This document shows, in pieces, positions 16,495 to 24,196 of a stretch of 38,780 nucleotides of DNA. Made by a program: the position numbers and the translations under genes. Every line of letters starts with the position of its first letter. Position 1 is the first letter of the stretch. The DNA is from Streptosporangiales bacterium. Its GTDB lineage: Bacteria > Actinomycetota > Actinomycetes > Streptosporangiales > WHST01. The stretch covers positions 1 through 38,780 of the forward strand of contig WHST01000058.1 of NCBI GenBank assembly GCA_009379955.1. The letters are read 5' to 3'. The notes beneath the pieces were generated by a model. It did not search any database, was not told the origin of the DNA, and saw nothing but the letters and a program-made list of their open reading frames with translations.

Positions 16495-19191
16495 TCAGTG
16501 CCGGACGCTCGCGGTGAAACGGTAGTGGCCCGACCCGACGTGGCAGACCTGCTCCTCGCCGGTCCGCTCGACGCCCCGCACGTGTGGTGCGTCGTCGAGC
16601 ACGTCGCCGCTCTCCCGGACGGAGTCGGGGTCGGCCGTCGGTACGTACACGGTCGCCTCCGCGCCGGGCGGAACGGTGACGTCGAGCGTGAAGGTGTCGC
16701 CGTCGACCTGCCAGCGCGACGCGAACCGCCCGCGCACCGAGTCGTACTCCGCCGAGGCGCGGGTGAGCGCACCGCCGACCCGTGGACGGACGACGGCCTC
16801 GCGCCACGCCACCGAGCCCGGCGCCTGGTCGAGGCCGGCGACACCGGTGTAGAGCCACTCGCCGACCGAGCCGAGCGCGTAGTGGTTGAACGAGTTCATC
16901 GCCGCGGACTGGGTGCCGCGGTCGGCCGTCCAGGCGTCCCAGCGCTCCCAGATCGTCGTCGCGCCGTTGACAACGGAGTAGCCCCACGACGGGTACGCGG
17001 TCTGGGCGAGGAGCGCGTGGGCGAGGTCCGCGCGCCCGTGCCCCGCCAGCGTCGGGCACAGCAGTGCGACGCCGACGAATCCCGTGGTCAGCCGGTTGCC
17101 CCGCTCCTCCACCGACCGGACGAGGTGACCGAACACGGCGTCGACGAGCCGGTCCGGCAGCAGGCCGAACGCGAGCGCGAGCAGCTGTCCGGTCTGCGTG
17201 CCGCCGTGGACGTGGCCGTCGTCGCCGACGAACTCCTCGACGAACGCCGACCCGATCTCCGCGGCCAACCGCGCGTAGTGCGCGGTGATCTCCGGACGTT
17301 CGAGCGCGGTGGCCGCCGCCGAGACCGTGCGCGCCGAGCGCGCGAAGTACGCGGTAGCCAGCACCTCGGGCGGCGTGGCCGCGTCGACCTGCAGCCAGTC
17401 GCCGTAGTCGTTGCCCCTGCGGTGCCGCCAGACGAGGTCGGGGTTGTGGCGGTGCACGTGGTCGACCCAGGCGCACATCGCGCCGAACGACAGGTCGAGC
17501 ACGCGTCGGTCGCCGTACGTCCGGTAGAGGTGCCACGGGATCAGCACGCCACCGTCGCCCCACGCCGGTGCGCCCTCGCGGTCCAGGCAGCCGCAGACCT
17601 TCGGCGCCACGTCGGGGAAGGCGCCGCCGGCGTCCTGTCCCGACACGACGTCGCGCATCCACCGCGCGAAGAAGGCAGCGCAGTCGGCGTTGAGGCACGC
17701 GGTGGGGGCGAAGATCTGCGCGTCCGCCAGCCAGCCGAGACGCTCGTCGCGCTGCGGGCAGTCGGTGGGTACCGAGACGAAGTTGCCGCGCTGCCCCCAG
17801 CGGATGTTGGCCTGCAGCCTGGTGACGAGGTCGTCGTCGCAGCCGAACTCGCCGACGAACGTGGTGTCGCTGTGCAGCACCACGCCGGTGACGTCGTCGG
17901 CCCGCAGCTCACCGGGGTAGCCCGCCACCTCGACGTACCGGAACCCGTGCGTGGTGAACTCCGGCTCGAACACCTCCTCGTCCGCGCCAGTGGCGTAGTA
18001 GATGTCCGTCGCCTCGGCCGAGCGGAGGTTCTCGGTGTAGAGCGAGCCGTCGTCGGCGAGCAGCTCGCCGTGGCGCAGCCGGATCCGCTGCCCGGGCACC
18101 GCCCCGCGGACGGTGAGCCTGACCCGGCCCGCGATGTTCTGACCGAGGTCGACGAGGAACCCCTCGGGTCGCTGGACGACCGAGCGTGCGGGCAGCTCGG
18201 CGGTGACGCGTACGGGCTCGTCGCCGGTCGCGGTGAGCGTCGTGGTGTCGGTGCCGGCGACCACGGCGAACGGCCAGGCCGAGTCGTCGAAGCCAGGGCG
18301 GTCCCAGCCCGGTGTGTCGAGGCGCGCGTCGTCCTGCTGCCCCATGAGCAGGTCGGCGTACCTGATGCGTCCCTGCCGCTCGCGCCAGCCGCCGTCGGTG
18401 CCGATCACCTCGCGGACACCGTCGGCGCGGTCGAGGACGAGCTGCGCGAGGAACTGCGGCGCGGTGCCGTACTGCTGCGCCTGGTGCCGCGCGTCCATGC
18501 CGACGAAACCGCTCCACCAGCCGTCGGCCACAGTGGCGCCGAGGACGTTGTCGCCCTCGGCGAGCAGGTCGGTGACGTCGTACGTCTGGTACTGGATGCG
18601 GTGGGCGTAGTCGGTCCAGCCGGGGGTGAGCTCGTCGCGTCCGACGCGCACGCCGTTGAGCCTCAGGCGGTACACGCCGCGCGCCGTCACGTGTACCCTC
18701 GCCCTGCGCACGTCGCCTGCCGTGAACGTACGGCGCAGCTGCAACGGCGGCGGCAGGTACTCGCAGCGCAGCGAGCGGTCGTGGTCCTGGGGGACGGGGA
18801 TCGGCGGCAGCGTCCTGGTGTCGCGCGCGATCCACACGGCCCGCCACTCGGCGGGGCTCAGCACCCCGGTCTCGAACCAGGAGCGCGCGCGCCCGGCGTC
18901 GTCACCCGCGGCGTCCCTGAGCCCGACCTCCCAGTGGTACCTGGTGTCGGACCGCAGCGCCGGGCCGGCGTACGCGACGCTCGTCCGGTCGTGCCCGGCG
19001 ATCCAGCCGGTGTCCCACCCGGCCTCACTGCTTTCGTCCGCCCGGACGACCACCCGCGAGGCGCTCGGCACGGCCCCGCGTTCGGTGGACTCGAGCTTCC
19101 AGGAGAGCCGCGGGCACGGCTCGCCGACACCGAGCGGCGTGACGAGGAACTCGCAGCGCGGGTCGCGCGGTGTCAGTGTGTCGGGCGGCAT
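16495..19191 (-). CDS. GH78 alpha-L-rhamnosidase
   Basis: This 898-residue enzyme has the full GH78 layout. An N-terminal Ig-like domain (10-110: LVTPLGVGEPCPRLSWKL ... RYHWEVGLRD) is followed by the rhamnosidase N domain (about 150-320: RGVYRLRLNG, DELTPGWTDYAHRIQYQTYDVTDLL, VADGWWSGFVG). The concanavalin-like domain (330-440) contains DLGQNIAGRVRL and HGFRYVEV. The (alpha/alpha)6 catalytic barrel has DCPQRDERLGWLADAQIF (477-494), with conserved acids, and ERWDAW near residue 760. A beta-sandwich tail ends it. It releases terminal L-rhamnose from glycosides; without a signal peptide it should act in the cytoplasm on imported substrates. No transporter or rhamnose catabolic gene is adjacent. 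A LacI-type operator and a TTGACA promoter precede it. Confidence 0.93.
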   Translation of the reverse strand: MPPDTLTPRDPRCEFLVTPLGVGEPCPRLSWKLESTERGAVPSASRVVVRADESSEAGWDTGWIAGHDRTSVAYAGPALRSDTRYHWEVGLRDAAGDDAGRARSWFETGVLSPAEWRAVWIARDTRTLPPIPVPQDHDRSLRCEYLPPPLQLRRTFTAGDVRRARVHVTARGVYRLRLNGVRVGRDELTPGWTDYAHRIQYQTYDVTDLLAEGDNVLGATVADGWWSGFVGMDARHQAQQYGTAPQFLAQLVLDRADGVREVIGTDGGWRERQGRIRYADLLMGQQDDARLDTPGWDRPGFDDSAWPFAVVAGTDTTTLTATGDEPVRVTAELPARSVVQRPEGFLVDLGQNIAGRVRLTVRGAVPGQRIRLRHGELLADDGSLYTENLRSAEATDIYYATGADEEVFEPEFTTHGFRYVEVAGYPGELRADDVTGVVLHSDTTFVGEFGCDDDLVTRLQANIRWGQRGNFVSVPTDCPQRDERLGWLADAQIFAPTACLNADCAAFFARWMRDVVSGQDAGGAFPDVAPKVCGCLDREGAPAWGDGGVLIPWHLYRTYGDRRVLDLSFGAMCAWVDHVHRHNPDLVWRHRRGNDYGDWLQVDAATPPEVLATAYFARSARTVSAAATALERPEITAHYARLAAEIGSAFVEEFVGDDGHVHGGTQTGQLLALAFGLLPDRLVDAVFGHLVRSVEERGNRLTTGFVGVALLCPTLAGHGRADLAHALLAQTAYPSWGYSVVNGATTIWERWDAWTADRGTQSAAMNSFNHYALGSVGEWLYTGVAGLDQAPGSVAWREAVVRPRVGGALTRASAEYDSVRGRFASRWQVDGDTFTLDVTVPPGAEATVYVPTADPDSVRESGDVLDDAPHVRGVERTGEEQVCHVGSGHYRFTASVRH

Positions 19192-19210
19192 GGCGATCCC
19201 GGGTCATCGG

Positions 19211-19224
19211 TTGGAACGTTTCAA
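19211..19224. promoter_or_regulatory. LacI-family operator before the rhamnosidase gene
   Basis: TTGGAACGTTTCAA is a 14-bp dyad with a central CG and one mismatch, the standard shape of GalR/LacI-family sites (compare TGAAACGTTTCA). It lies 20 nt upstream of the rhamnosidase start, downstream of the putative promoter, a place suited to repression. No LacI gene lies in this window. Confidence 0.65.
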
Positions 19225-19239
19225 CGGCCGTTCGTCGGG

Positions 19240-19269
19240 AACTTAGGACGCGACGGCGACGGGTGTCAA
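19240..19269 (-). promoter_or_regulatory. Putative promoter of the rhamnosidase gene
   Basis: On the minus strand TTGACA (19269-19264) is a perfect -35 hexamer, followed after 18 nt by TAAGTT (19245-19240) as a weak -10. The predicted start would place the LacI-type operator in the early transcribed region. Confidence 0.5.
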
Positions 19270-19333
19270 GGTCGATGCCCCGACGCAGGTAGGTATGGCA
19301 GGGGTGTCGCTGTCTCGACGGAAGGATGTGCCG

Positions 19334-19784
19334 ATGATGCTCGATCTCGAGCCCGCGACCCGCCGGGTGGCCGACCTCGTCGCCGGCGTGCCCGACGACC
19401 GGCTGACGGCGCCGACCCCGTGTCCGGACTACACCCTCGGCGACCTGCTCGCGCACGTCGACGGGCTGTCGTTCGCCTTCACGATCGCCGCGCGCAAGTC
19501 CGCCGCCGTACCCGGACCAGCGACCTTCGGGCAACGCGGCCGATCTCGGTGACGACTGGCGGACCCGCATCCCCCGGCGCCTCGCCGAGCTCGCCGAGGC
19601 CTGCCGCGATCCTGCCGCCTGGGAGGGCATGACCCGGGCGGGCGGCCTCGACCTGCCCGGCGAGGAGCCCGCCGAGGGCCTCTTCGGTCCGCCAGTCGAA
19701 CCCGGCCGGGACGCCTCCCCGCTCGACCGGGTCGTCGCGCTCGCCGGTCGCGACCCGGCCTGGCCCGGAGCCACCGGCCGGTAG
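19334..19784 (+). pseudogene. TIGR03086-family (mycothiol-dependent maleylpyruvate isomerase-like) gene, frameshifted and internally deleted
   Basis: The 5' part (MMLDLEPATRRVADLVAGV ... PCPDYTLGDLLAHVDGLSFAFT) is a normal TIGR03086/DinB-like N-terminus, with GAAGG before the ATG. At 19529-19531 a GGG run has one G too many; the frame then meets a stop at 19550-19552. Removing one G restores ATFGNAADLGDDWRTRIPRRLAELAEACRDPAAWEGMTRAGGLDLPGE. Directly after this, about 60 residues of the family's middle (metal-site and HGWDLA region) are missing and the frame resumes at GLFGPPVEP ... LAGRDPAWPGATGR, stop TAG 19782-19784. Two independent lesions show this is a dead gene. The intact family binds a metal and possibly mycothiol. 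Confidence 0.8.
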
Positions 19785-19973
19785 GTCATGCGAGGTCGAG
19801 CAGCATCACCGGGTCGGGGCGGTTGTGGTGGGCCACCCTCTCACCGCACTGTGTGCTTCCGGTGGCATGAGACGTCCGCACCAGGTACAAATGTGGCAAC
19901 CAGCGGAGCTACCGGCAGGCCCTCCCAGCACGCGTGGCTTCGACACCACACGCACGTTCAGAGAGGCGAGCCA

Positions 19974-20702
19974 GTGGTGGACGCTCATCAGGGGGAACAG
20001 AGCGGTTCGGTGACCACGCTGGTGGCCGAGGTCTACCAGCTGCTCGTCGGCACCGAGAGCCTCGACGAGCTGCTCGAGGAGCTGGCCAGACTGGCCGCCG
20101 ACGAGATCGACCGCGAGCTGTCGTGCGGGCTGACGGCGCGGACCGACGGCAAGCCGGTGACGGTGGCCAGCAGCGACGAGCTCGCCGAGCGGCTCGACCA
20201 GATCCAGCACACCACCGGAGTCGGTCCAGGTCAGGACGCGATGGACACCGGCGAGCCGGTCGAGGTGACCGATCTCGACGAGGCCGGGCGGTGGAAGGAG
20301 TGGCAGGCACGGGGGCGGTCGGTCGGCCTGGAGAAGTCGCTGTCGATGCCGCTGATGATGAACGAGCGCACCCTGGGCGTCCTCAACCTGTACTCGATCA
20401 GTGCCGTCGACTTCACCGAGGACGACCGGGAGGAGGCCGAGCGGTTCGCGGCCCAGGCCGCGGGTGCGCTCGCGGTGGGAGTGCGGATAGCGGAGCAGGC
20501 CGACCTCGCCTCTCACCTGGCGACTGCCCTGGAGTCCCGCGGGGTGATCGACCAGGCCAAGGGCATCCTCATGGCGCGGGAGCGATGCACCGCAGACGAG
20601 GCGTTCGTGATCCTGCGGACGACGTCGCAGCAGCGCAACACCAAGCTCAGGACCGTCGCCCAGGACCTCGTGGACCGGATCTCCAGGCCGCCGATCTCGT
20701 GA
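19974..20702 (+). CDS. GAF-ANTAR transcription antitermination regulator
   Basis: The 242-residue protein has a GAF domain (about 10-165: TLVAEVYQLLVGTESLDELLEELARLAADEI, then SLSMPLMMNERTLGVLNLYS) and a C-terminal ANTAR domain (about 180-240: LATALESRGVIDQAKGILMARERCTADEAFVIL). ANTAR domains bind paired hexaloop RNA hairpins and prevent termination, usually in response to a signal or to phosphorylation. GAF-ANTAR proteins are abundant in actinobacteria. GTG 19974 is chosen because GAGAGG stands just before it; the frame upstream is open but carries no family residues. The 190 bp before it hold no other gene and no clear paired-hairpin ANTAR target. Target genes are unknown. Confidence 0.88.
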   Translation: MVDAHQGEQSGSVTTLVAEVYQLLVGTESLDELLEELARLAADEIDRELSCGLTARTDGKPVTVASSDELAERLDQIQHTTGVGPGQDAMDTGEPVEVTDLDEAGRWKEWQARGRSVGLEKSLSMPLMMNERTLGVLNLYSISAVDFTEDDREEAERFAAQAAGALAVGVRIAEQADLASHLATALESRGVIDQAKGILMARERCTADEAFVILRTTSQQRNTKLRTVAQDLVDRISRPPIS

Positions 20703-20799
20703 CGGTCCACCCGGACGGCGCGGCCCCTCACGGCGGCGAACCCGGTGATCCACCCGTCTTCACTGGGCGCGTCGGGCTCGTGGGGACGGGGAGGGACGC

Positions 20800-21672
20800 A
20801 TGTCCGTTGTCGAGGAGTTGGTCGCCGAGGTCGGCTCGGCGCACGGGCGACGGCTGACGGTCCGCGGCCGTTACCCGAGCGGCCGCCAGGGCGGCGCGTG
20901 GTCCGTGGTCGACGGCGACGGTGCCGCGGCGGTCCTGAAATGGGGACGCGACCTACCGGCGCCGCGGATGCGGGAGCTCGCCGGGGCGGTCGCGAGCGCG
21001 CGGGCCGCCGGGTATCCGACACCGGCCTGGCTCGCGAGCGGGGTCACGTCCGGCGGCTCCTGGTACTGCCTGCAGGACGTCGCGCCCGGGGTGCCGTCGA
21101 CGCCGCTGACCCCGGCCACCGTGCCGCTGCTCGTCGAGGTGCTCGAACGCCAGGCGGGTCTCGCGCCGGACCTCACGTTCGACTGGAACGAACAGGTCCG
21201 CGCCATGGTCTCTGGTGCGGACGGCGACGGGCACAAGCGCGCCGTCCGCGCACTCGGCCCGGAGGGGCGGGCGCTCGTCGAGCGGTACGACGACCTCCTC
21301 GCGGCGTACGACCGGGTCGAGCTCCCCGCCGGTGACCTGGTGCACGGCGACTTCAACACCTGCAACGTCCTGCTCGACGGCGGGACGGTCAGCGGCGTCA
21401 TCGACGTCATGGCGCTCGGCGTGGGCAGCAGGGTCGTCGACTACGCGTGCCTGCTCCGCGAGGCGTACGTCGAGGGCTACGGCGACGGTGTCACCCGTCG
21501 CCTGCACGAGGCCGCCGCGGTCGTCGCGGGACCGGCGCCGCTCGCCCTGTGCGTCGCGGCGACGGCGTTCTTCATCGTCGGGTTCAAGCGCCGCCACGAA
21601 CCGGACGCGCTGCCGCGAGTACTCACCCGCCTCCACCACCTGGCCGACGCCCTCGGCGAGGCGGGCCCGTGA
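20800..21672 (+). CDS. Aminoglycoside phosphotransferase (APH)-fold kinase
   Basis: The 290-residue protein is of the APH/choline-kinase fold. AAAVLKWG (42-49) supplies the ATP-site lysine, HGDFNTCNVLLD (182-193) is the Brenner-type catalytic loop with the aspartate base, and GVIDVM (199-204) replaces the usual IDW/IDF metal-binding motif. Members phosphorylate antibiotics, small alcohols or metabolites; nothing shows that this one gives resistance. The ATG at 20800 follows GGGAGG. The stop lies inside a hairpin (21669-21685) shared with the convergent methyltransferase gene. Confidence 0.82.
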   Translation: MSVVEELVAEVGSAHGRRLTVRGRYPSGRQGGAWSVVDGDGAAAVLKWGRDLPAPRMRELAGAVASARAAGYPTPAWLASGVTSGGSWYCLQDVAPGVPSTPLTPATVPLLVEVLERQAGLAPDLTFDWNEQVRAMVSGADGDGHKRAVRALGPEGRALVERYDDLLAAYDRVELPAGDLVHGDFNTCNVLLDGGTVSGVIDVMALGVGSRVVDYACLLREAYVEGYGDGVTRRLHEAAAVVAGPAPLALCVAATAFFIVGFKRRHEPDALPRVLTRLHHLADALGEAGP

Positions 21673-21685
21673 GGGGCACCCTCAC
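21669..21685. terminator. 17-bp palindromic element holding both stop codons of convergent genes
   Basis: GTGAGGG-GCA-CCCTCAC is a 7-bp perfect stem with a 3-nt loop. TGA at 21670-21672 ends the phosphotransferase gene on the plus strand, and its mirror TGA (21684-21682) ends the methyltransferase gene on the minus strand. The identical 17-mer occurs twice in the palindrome at 4995-5046, so it is a reused element. Confidence 0.7.
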
Positions 21686-22218
21686 GAGTGAGGCCGCGTG
21701 GCCGTCGCGGTCAGGCAGAGCAGGGTCTGGCCCTTCTTCGTCGTCGCGGTGGTCGGCTCGGCCGTGAACCCCTGGGCCGCGAGGACGCCGGTCACCGTGC
21801 GGGCCACCTCGTCCGCCTTCGCCGCGGTTGGCGGCTCGTAGCACAGGTACAGCGCGCCGGCCGGTGCGAGGAGTGTGCGGGTGAGCGCCAGCTCCGCAGC
21901 GGCGTCGCCGGTCCAGAACAGGTTCACGTTGACCGCGAAGATCTTGTCGACGCAGAGCCCGGCCGGGTCGAGGTCGGCGAACGCGCAGGTGCGGAACGAC
22001 GCCTTCCCCCCGGCGATGTGCGGCTCGTTCGCCTCGATGGCGGCGTCGATCGCGACCGGTGAACGGTCGACGGCCAGAAGGGTGCCGATGTCGAGGCGGT
22101 TGCACACGAGCGGCACGGCGATGCCGCGTCCGCAGCCGATCTCGAGCAGCCGGTCGGCGGGCTCGACGGCGAGCCTCTCGATCGTCCAGTGCAGCCGTTC
22201 GGGTATCCGCCTCGCCAC
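21682..22218 (-). CDS. Class I SAM-dependent methyltransferase
   Basis: The 178-residue protein is a compact class I methyltransferase. LLEIGCGRGIAVPLV is motif I, LLAVDRSPVAIDAA is motif II with the ribose-binding Asp, FRTCAFADLDP is the adenine loop, and KIFAVNVNLFW stands at motif IV. LLAPAGALYLCYEPP follows as strand beta5. There is no added substrate domain, so the acceptor is unknown. The start is GTG 22218 with a GTGAGG purine stretch about 10 nt upstream. It diverges from the NUDIX-GNAT gene and converges with the phosphotransferase gene. Confidence 0.82.
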   Translation of the reverse strand: MARRIPERLHWTIERLAVEPADRLLEIGCGRGIAVPLVCNRLDIGTLLAVDRSPVAIDAAIEANEPHIAGGKASFRTCAFADLDPAGLCVDKIFAVNVNLFWTGDAAAELALTRTLLAPAGALYLCYEPPTAAKADEVARTVTGVLAAQGFTAEPTTATTKKGQTLLCLTATATRPHS

Positions 22219-22274
22219 CGGATCAACCTCACTCGCCGGGCGATAGCGTGCTCGGTGGAACGAGGAGGTGGACG

Positions 22275-22307
22275 GTGCCGAATCCCGCGGACCTCCTCGC
22301 CCTGTGA
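22275..22307 (+). CDS. Possible 10-codon leader peptide before the NUDIX-GNAT gene
   Basis: GTG at 22275, 6 nt after a strong GAGGAGG, opens a frame of ten codons (MPNPADLLAL) whose TGA (22305-22307) overlaps the GTG start of the NUDIX gene at 22304. The good ribosome-binding site belongs to this ORF, not to the NUDIX start. It may serve as a coupled leader. An alternative is that NUDIX begins at in-frame GTG 22268. Confidence 0.35.
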   Translation: MPNPADLLAL

Positions 22308-23263
22308 CCCCGCCGCTCGCCTGCGTCGGCGCGCTGGTCCGCGACGGGCGGAACCGGGTCTACGCCCAACGCCGCACCGCGGAGCGCCGCCTGTTCCCCG
22401 GGATCTGGGACATCGTCGGCGGCCACGTCGAGCCCGGCGAGACGCCCGAGGCGGCGTTGGCACGCGAGATCGAGGAGGAGACCGGTTGGACGCTGCGCCG
22501 CATCGAGGCCGTCGTCGCCGACTGGGAGTGGGAGTACGACGGCGTCGTGCGGCACGAGCTCGACTACCTGGTGGACGTCGACGGCGACCTCGACGCACCG
22601 CGACTCGAGGAGGGCAAGCACGACGCGTCGGCGTGGGTCGGTCCCGGTGACCTGGAGCTGATGATGGTGGGCAGGACGGACGGTGACCGCAGGCTGCGCG
22701 ATCTCGTGGCGATGGCCGTCCGCACGCGCCTCACCGACCGACTCCGGCTCGAGCCCGCGAGACCCGGGCACGCCGCCGACCTGCGCCGGCTGCACCTCGA
22801 CGAGGCCGTCGCGTACTGGCACGGTGGCGCGTGGAGCGAGGAGGACGCCGCGACCCGGGCGGCCGACCTGGCGTCGGCGTGGGAGGCCGACGGCGTCGGC
22901 AAGTGGCTGGCATACGCCCGCGACACCGGCGAGCTCGTCGGCCGGGGCGGCCTGTCGTACGTCGACGTCGACGGCGACCGTCGCCTCGAGGTCGGCTGGA
23001 CCGTGCGATCCGACCTGTGGGGACGCGGCTACGCGACCGAGATCGGTCGGGCGGCACTCGCCTTCGCATCCGCGGAGCTCGGTGCGGACGAGGTCGTCGC
23101 CTTCACCGAACGGCACAACGCGCGGTCGAGAGCGGTGATGGAACGGCTCGGCATGCGGTACGTCCGTGAGCTCCGCCGACCGGGTCTCGTCGAGGGACGC
23201 GACGGCGTGCACGACGACGCGCCGTTCGCGCTCTACGTCGCTCCCCGCGCTACGCCGGGATGA
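22304..23263 (+). CDS. NUDIX hydrolase fused to GNAT acetyltransferase
   Basis: The 319-residue protein joins two enzymes. Residues 1-145 form a NUDIX hydrolase: LACVGALVRDGRNRVYAQRRT and a complete NUDIX box GGHVEPGETPEAALAREIEEETGW, where the REIEEE glutamates bind Mg for pyrophosphate hydrolysis. Residues about 155-319 form a RimJ/RimL-type GNAT: LRLEPARPGHAADLRRL, LEVGWTVRSDLWGRGYATEIGRAAL (acetyl-CoA loop RGYATE) and ERHNARSRAVMERLGMRYVREL. GTG 22304 overlaps the stop of a short ORF. The substrate of each half is unknown; the fusion suggests linked action. It overlaps the convergent TetR gene by 14 nt at the 3' end. Confidence 0.85.
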   Translation: MTPPLACVGALVRDGRNRVYAQRRTAERRLFPGIWDIVGGHVEPGETPEAALAREIEEETGWTLRRIEAVVADWEWEYDGVVRHELDYLVDVDGDLDAPRLEEGKHDASAWVGPGDLELMMVGRTDGDRRLRDLVAMAVRTRLTDRLRLEPARPGHAADLRRLHLDEAVAYWHGGAWSEEDAATRAADLASAWEADGVGKWLAYARDTGELVGRGGLSYVDVDGDRRLEVGWTVRSDLWGRGYATEIGRAALAFASAELGADEVVAFTERHNARSRAVMERLGMRYVRELRRPGLVEGRDGVHDDAPFALYVAPRATPG

Positions 23264-23807
23264 TCGCGCGGATGATCGCGCGGAGGTCGTCGTCGGGCAG
23301 GGCGTCGTCGTGGACGAGTGCGTCGAGCAGGACGCCGTCGAGCAGGGCGGTGATCGCGCGGGCGGCGCGGGCGTCGACGTGCCGGGCGAGTGCGGCGCGG
23401 GTGACGAACGCCCAGGCGCGCGCGGCGTCGACGACCGCGGGCCGGCGCAGGGCGGTGACGTACAGGTCGTACGACACGGTGGTGCGGTGCCGGTCCGGCC
23501 CGAGCGCCGTGCGGACGAGGTCGCAGATCGCCTCGGCGAGGTCGGTGCCGTCGCGCTCGATCCCCTCCGACCACGCGGCGAGGTCGCGACGGTACTCCTC
23601 GACGGCCTGCTCGGTGGCGGTGACGAGGAGGTCGTCGAGACCGGAGAAGTGGTAGGTGGTCGAGCCCAGCGGGACGCCGGCGGTGTCGGCGACGGCGCGG
23701 TGCGACAGCGCCGGGACACCGCGATCGAGCACGACCTGCCAGGCGGCCGCCGCGATACGGTCACGCCGGGTGGGGTCGGTCGGCCCCCGGGTCGTACGGG
23801 CGGGCAT
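23250..23807 (-). CDS. TetR-family regulator of the SMR efflux gene
   Basis: The 185-residue TetR regulator starts with a basic tail and RRDRIAAAAWQVVLDRGVPALSHRAVADTAGVPLGSTTYHFSGLDDLL, a clear helix-turn-helix. A TetR_C-type ligand domain follows. Its ATG (23807) overlaps the stop of the SMR gene by one base (TGATG), so the two form one operon with the pump first. A 14-bp TGTACG-n2-CGTACA dyad lies before the pump gene and is the probable operator. The pair resembles qac-type regulation in which cationic drugs release the repressor. The gene converges on the NUDIX-GNAT gene with a 14-nt overlap; a 12-bp tandem repeat (about 23259-23282) encodes its AIIRAII tail. Confidence 0.88.
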   Translation of the reverse strand: MPARTTRGPTDPTRRDRIAAAAWQVVLDRGVPALSHRAVADTAGVPLGSTTYHFSGLDDLLVTATEQAVEEYRRDLAAWSEGIERDGTDLAEAICDLVRTALGPDRHRTTVSYDLYVTALRRPAVVDAARAWAFVTRAALARHVDARAARAITALLDGVLLDALVHDDALPDDDLRAIIRAIIPA

Positions 23808-24130
23808 CAGTGCGCGCCACCACTGAGGTTCAACGCGATGACACCGCAGATGATCAGGGCCGTGCCGGCGAACTTCCAGGCGGTGGCGGGCTCGCCGAGG
23901 GCGATGATCCCGACCGTCGTGATGAGCGCGGTGCCGAGACCCGCCCACACGGCGTACGCCACGCCGAGGTCGATGGTCTTCAGCGCCTGGGCGAGCAGCA
24001 CGAACGCGACCCCGTAGCCGGCTACGGTGCCGACGCTGGGCCAGAGCCTGGTGAATCCCTCGGTGAAGCGCAGGCACAGCGTGGCGACGACCTCGCAGAC
24101 GATCGCCCCGGCCAGGAACAGGACGGGCAT
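23807..24130 (-). CDS. Small multidrug resistance (SMR) efflux protein
   Basis: The 107-residue protein has the four-helix SMR (EmrE/QacE/SugE) fold. PVLFLAGAIVCEVVATLCLRFTEGF is TM1, in which the glutamate of CEV is the essential proton/cation carboxylate. LWPSVGTVAGYGVAFVLLAQALKTIDLGVAYAVWAGLGTALI is TM2-3 with the conserved YAVWAGxG. TAWKFAGTALIICGVIALNLS is TM4. It exports small cations such as quaternary ammonium compounds or guanidinium in exchange for protons. TM3 alone does not settle the Qac versus Gdx subtype. ATG 24130 has GGGAGG 6 nt upstream. It is co-transcribed with the TetR gene. Confidence 0.92.
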   Translation of the reverse strand: MPVLFLAGAIVCEVVATLCLRFTEGFTRLWPSVGTVAGYGVAFVLLAQALKTIDLGVAYAVWAGLGTALITTVGIIALGEPATAWKFAGTALIICGVIALNLSGGAH

Positions 24131-24136
24131 GTGGGA

Positions 24137-24196
24137 CCTCCCTCGACACCGATATGTACGACCGTACACAAAGGTCGGTCACGGTGTCGAGGGAGG
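24137..24196. promoter_or_regulatory. TetR operator inside a 15-bp inverted repeat that includes the SMR ribosome-binding site
   Basis: The dyad TGTACG-n2-CGTACA (24155-24168) is a likely TetR operator. It is enclosed by a perfect 15-bp inverted repeat, arms 24137-24151 and 24182-24196, with a 30-nt gap. The arm next to the gene contains the GGGAGG ribosome-binding site of the SMR gene. If transcription starts upstream of the far arm, the arms could pair in RNA and hide this site. A start inside the gap would give no such hairpin. TGACCG-n17-TACATA on the minus strand is a possible weak promoter inside the gap. Confidence 0.6.

Noticed and set aside
16468-19632. Long plus-strand frame opposite the rhamnosidase gene
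   Set aside because: The opposite strand encodes a complete GH78 enzyme with all domains in order; this frame shows no family.
20800-21672. Aminoglycoside resistance gene
   Set aside because: APH-fold kinases act on many small molecules, and no residue pattern ties this one to an aminoglycoside.
23259-23282. 12-bp tandem repeat as a regulatory repeat
   Set aside because: It lies inside the TetR coding end and encodes a repeated AIIR motif; two copies only.
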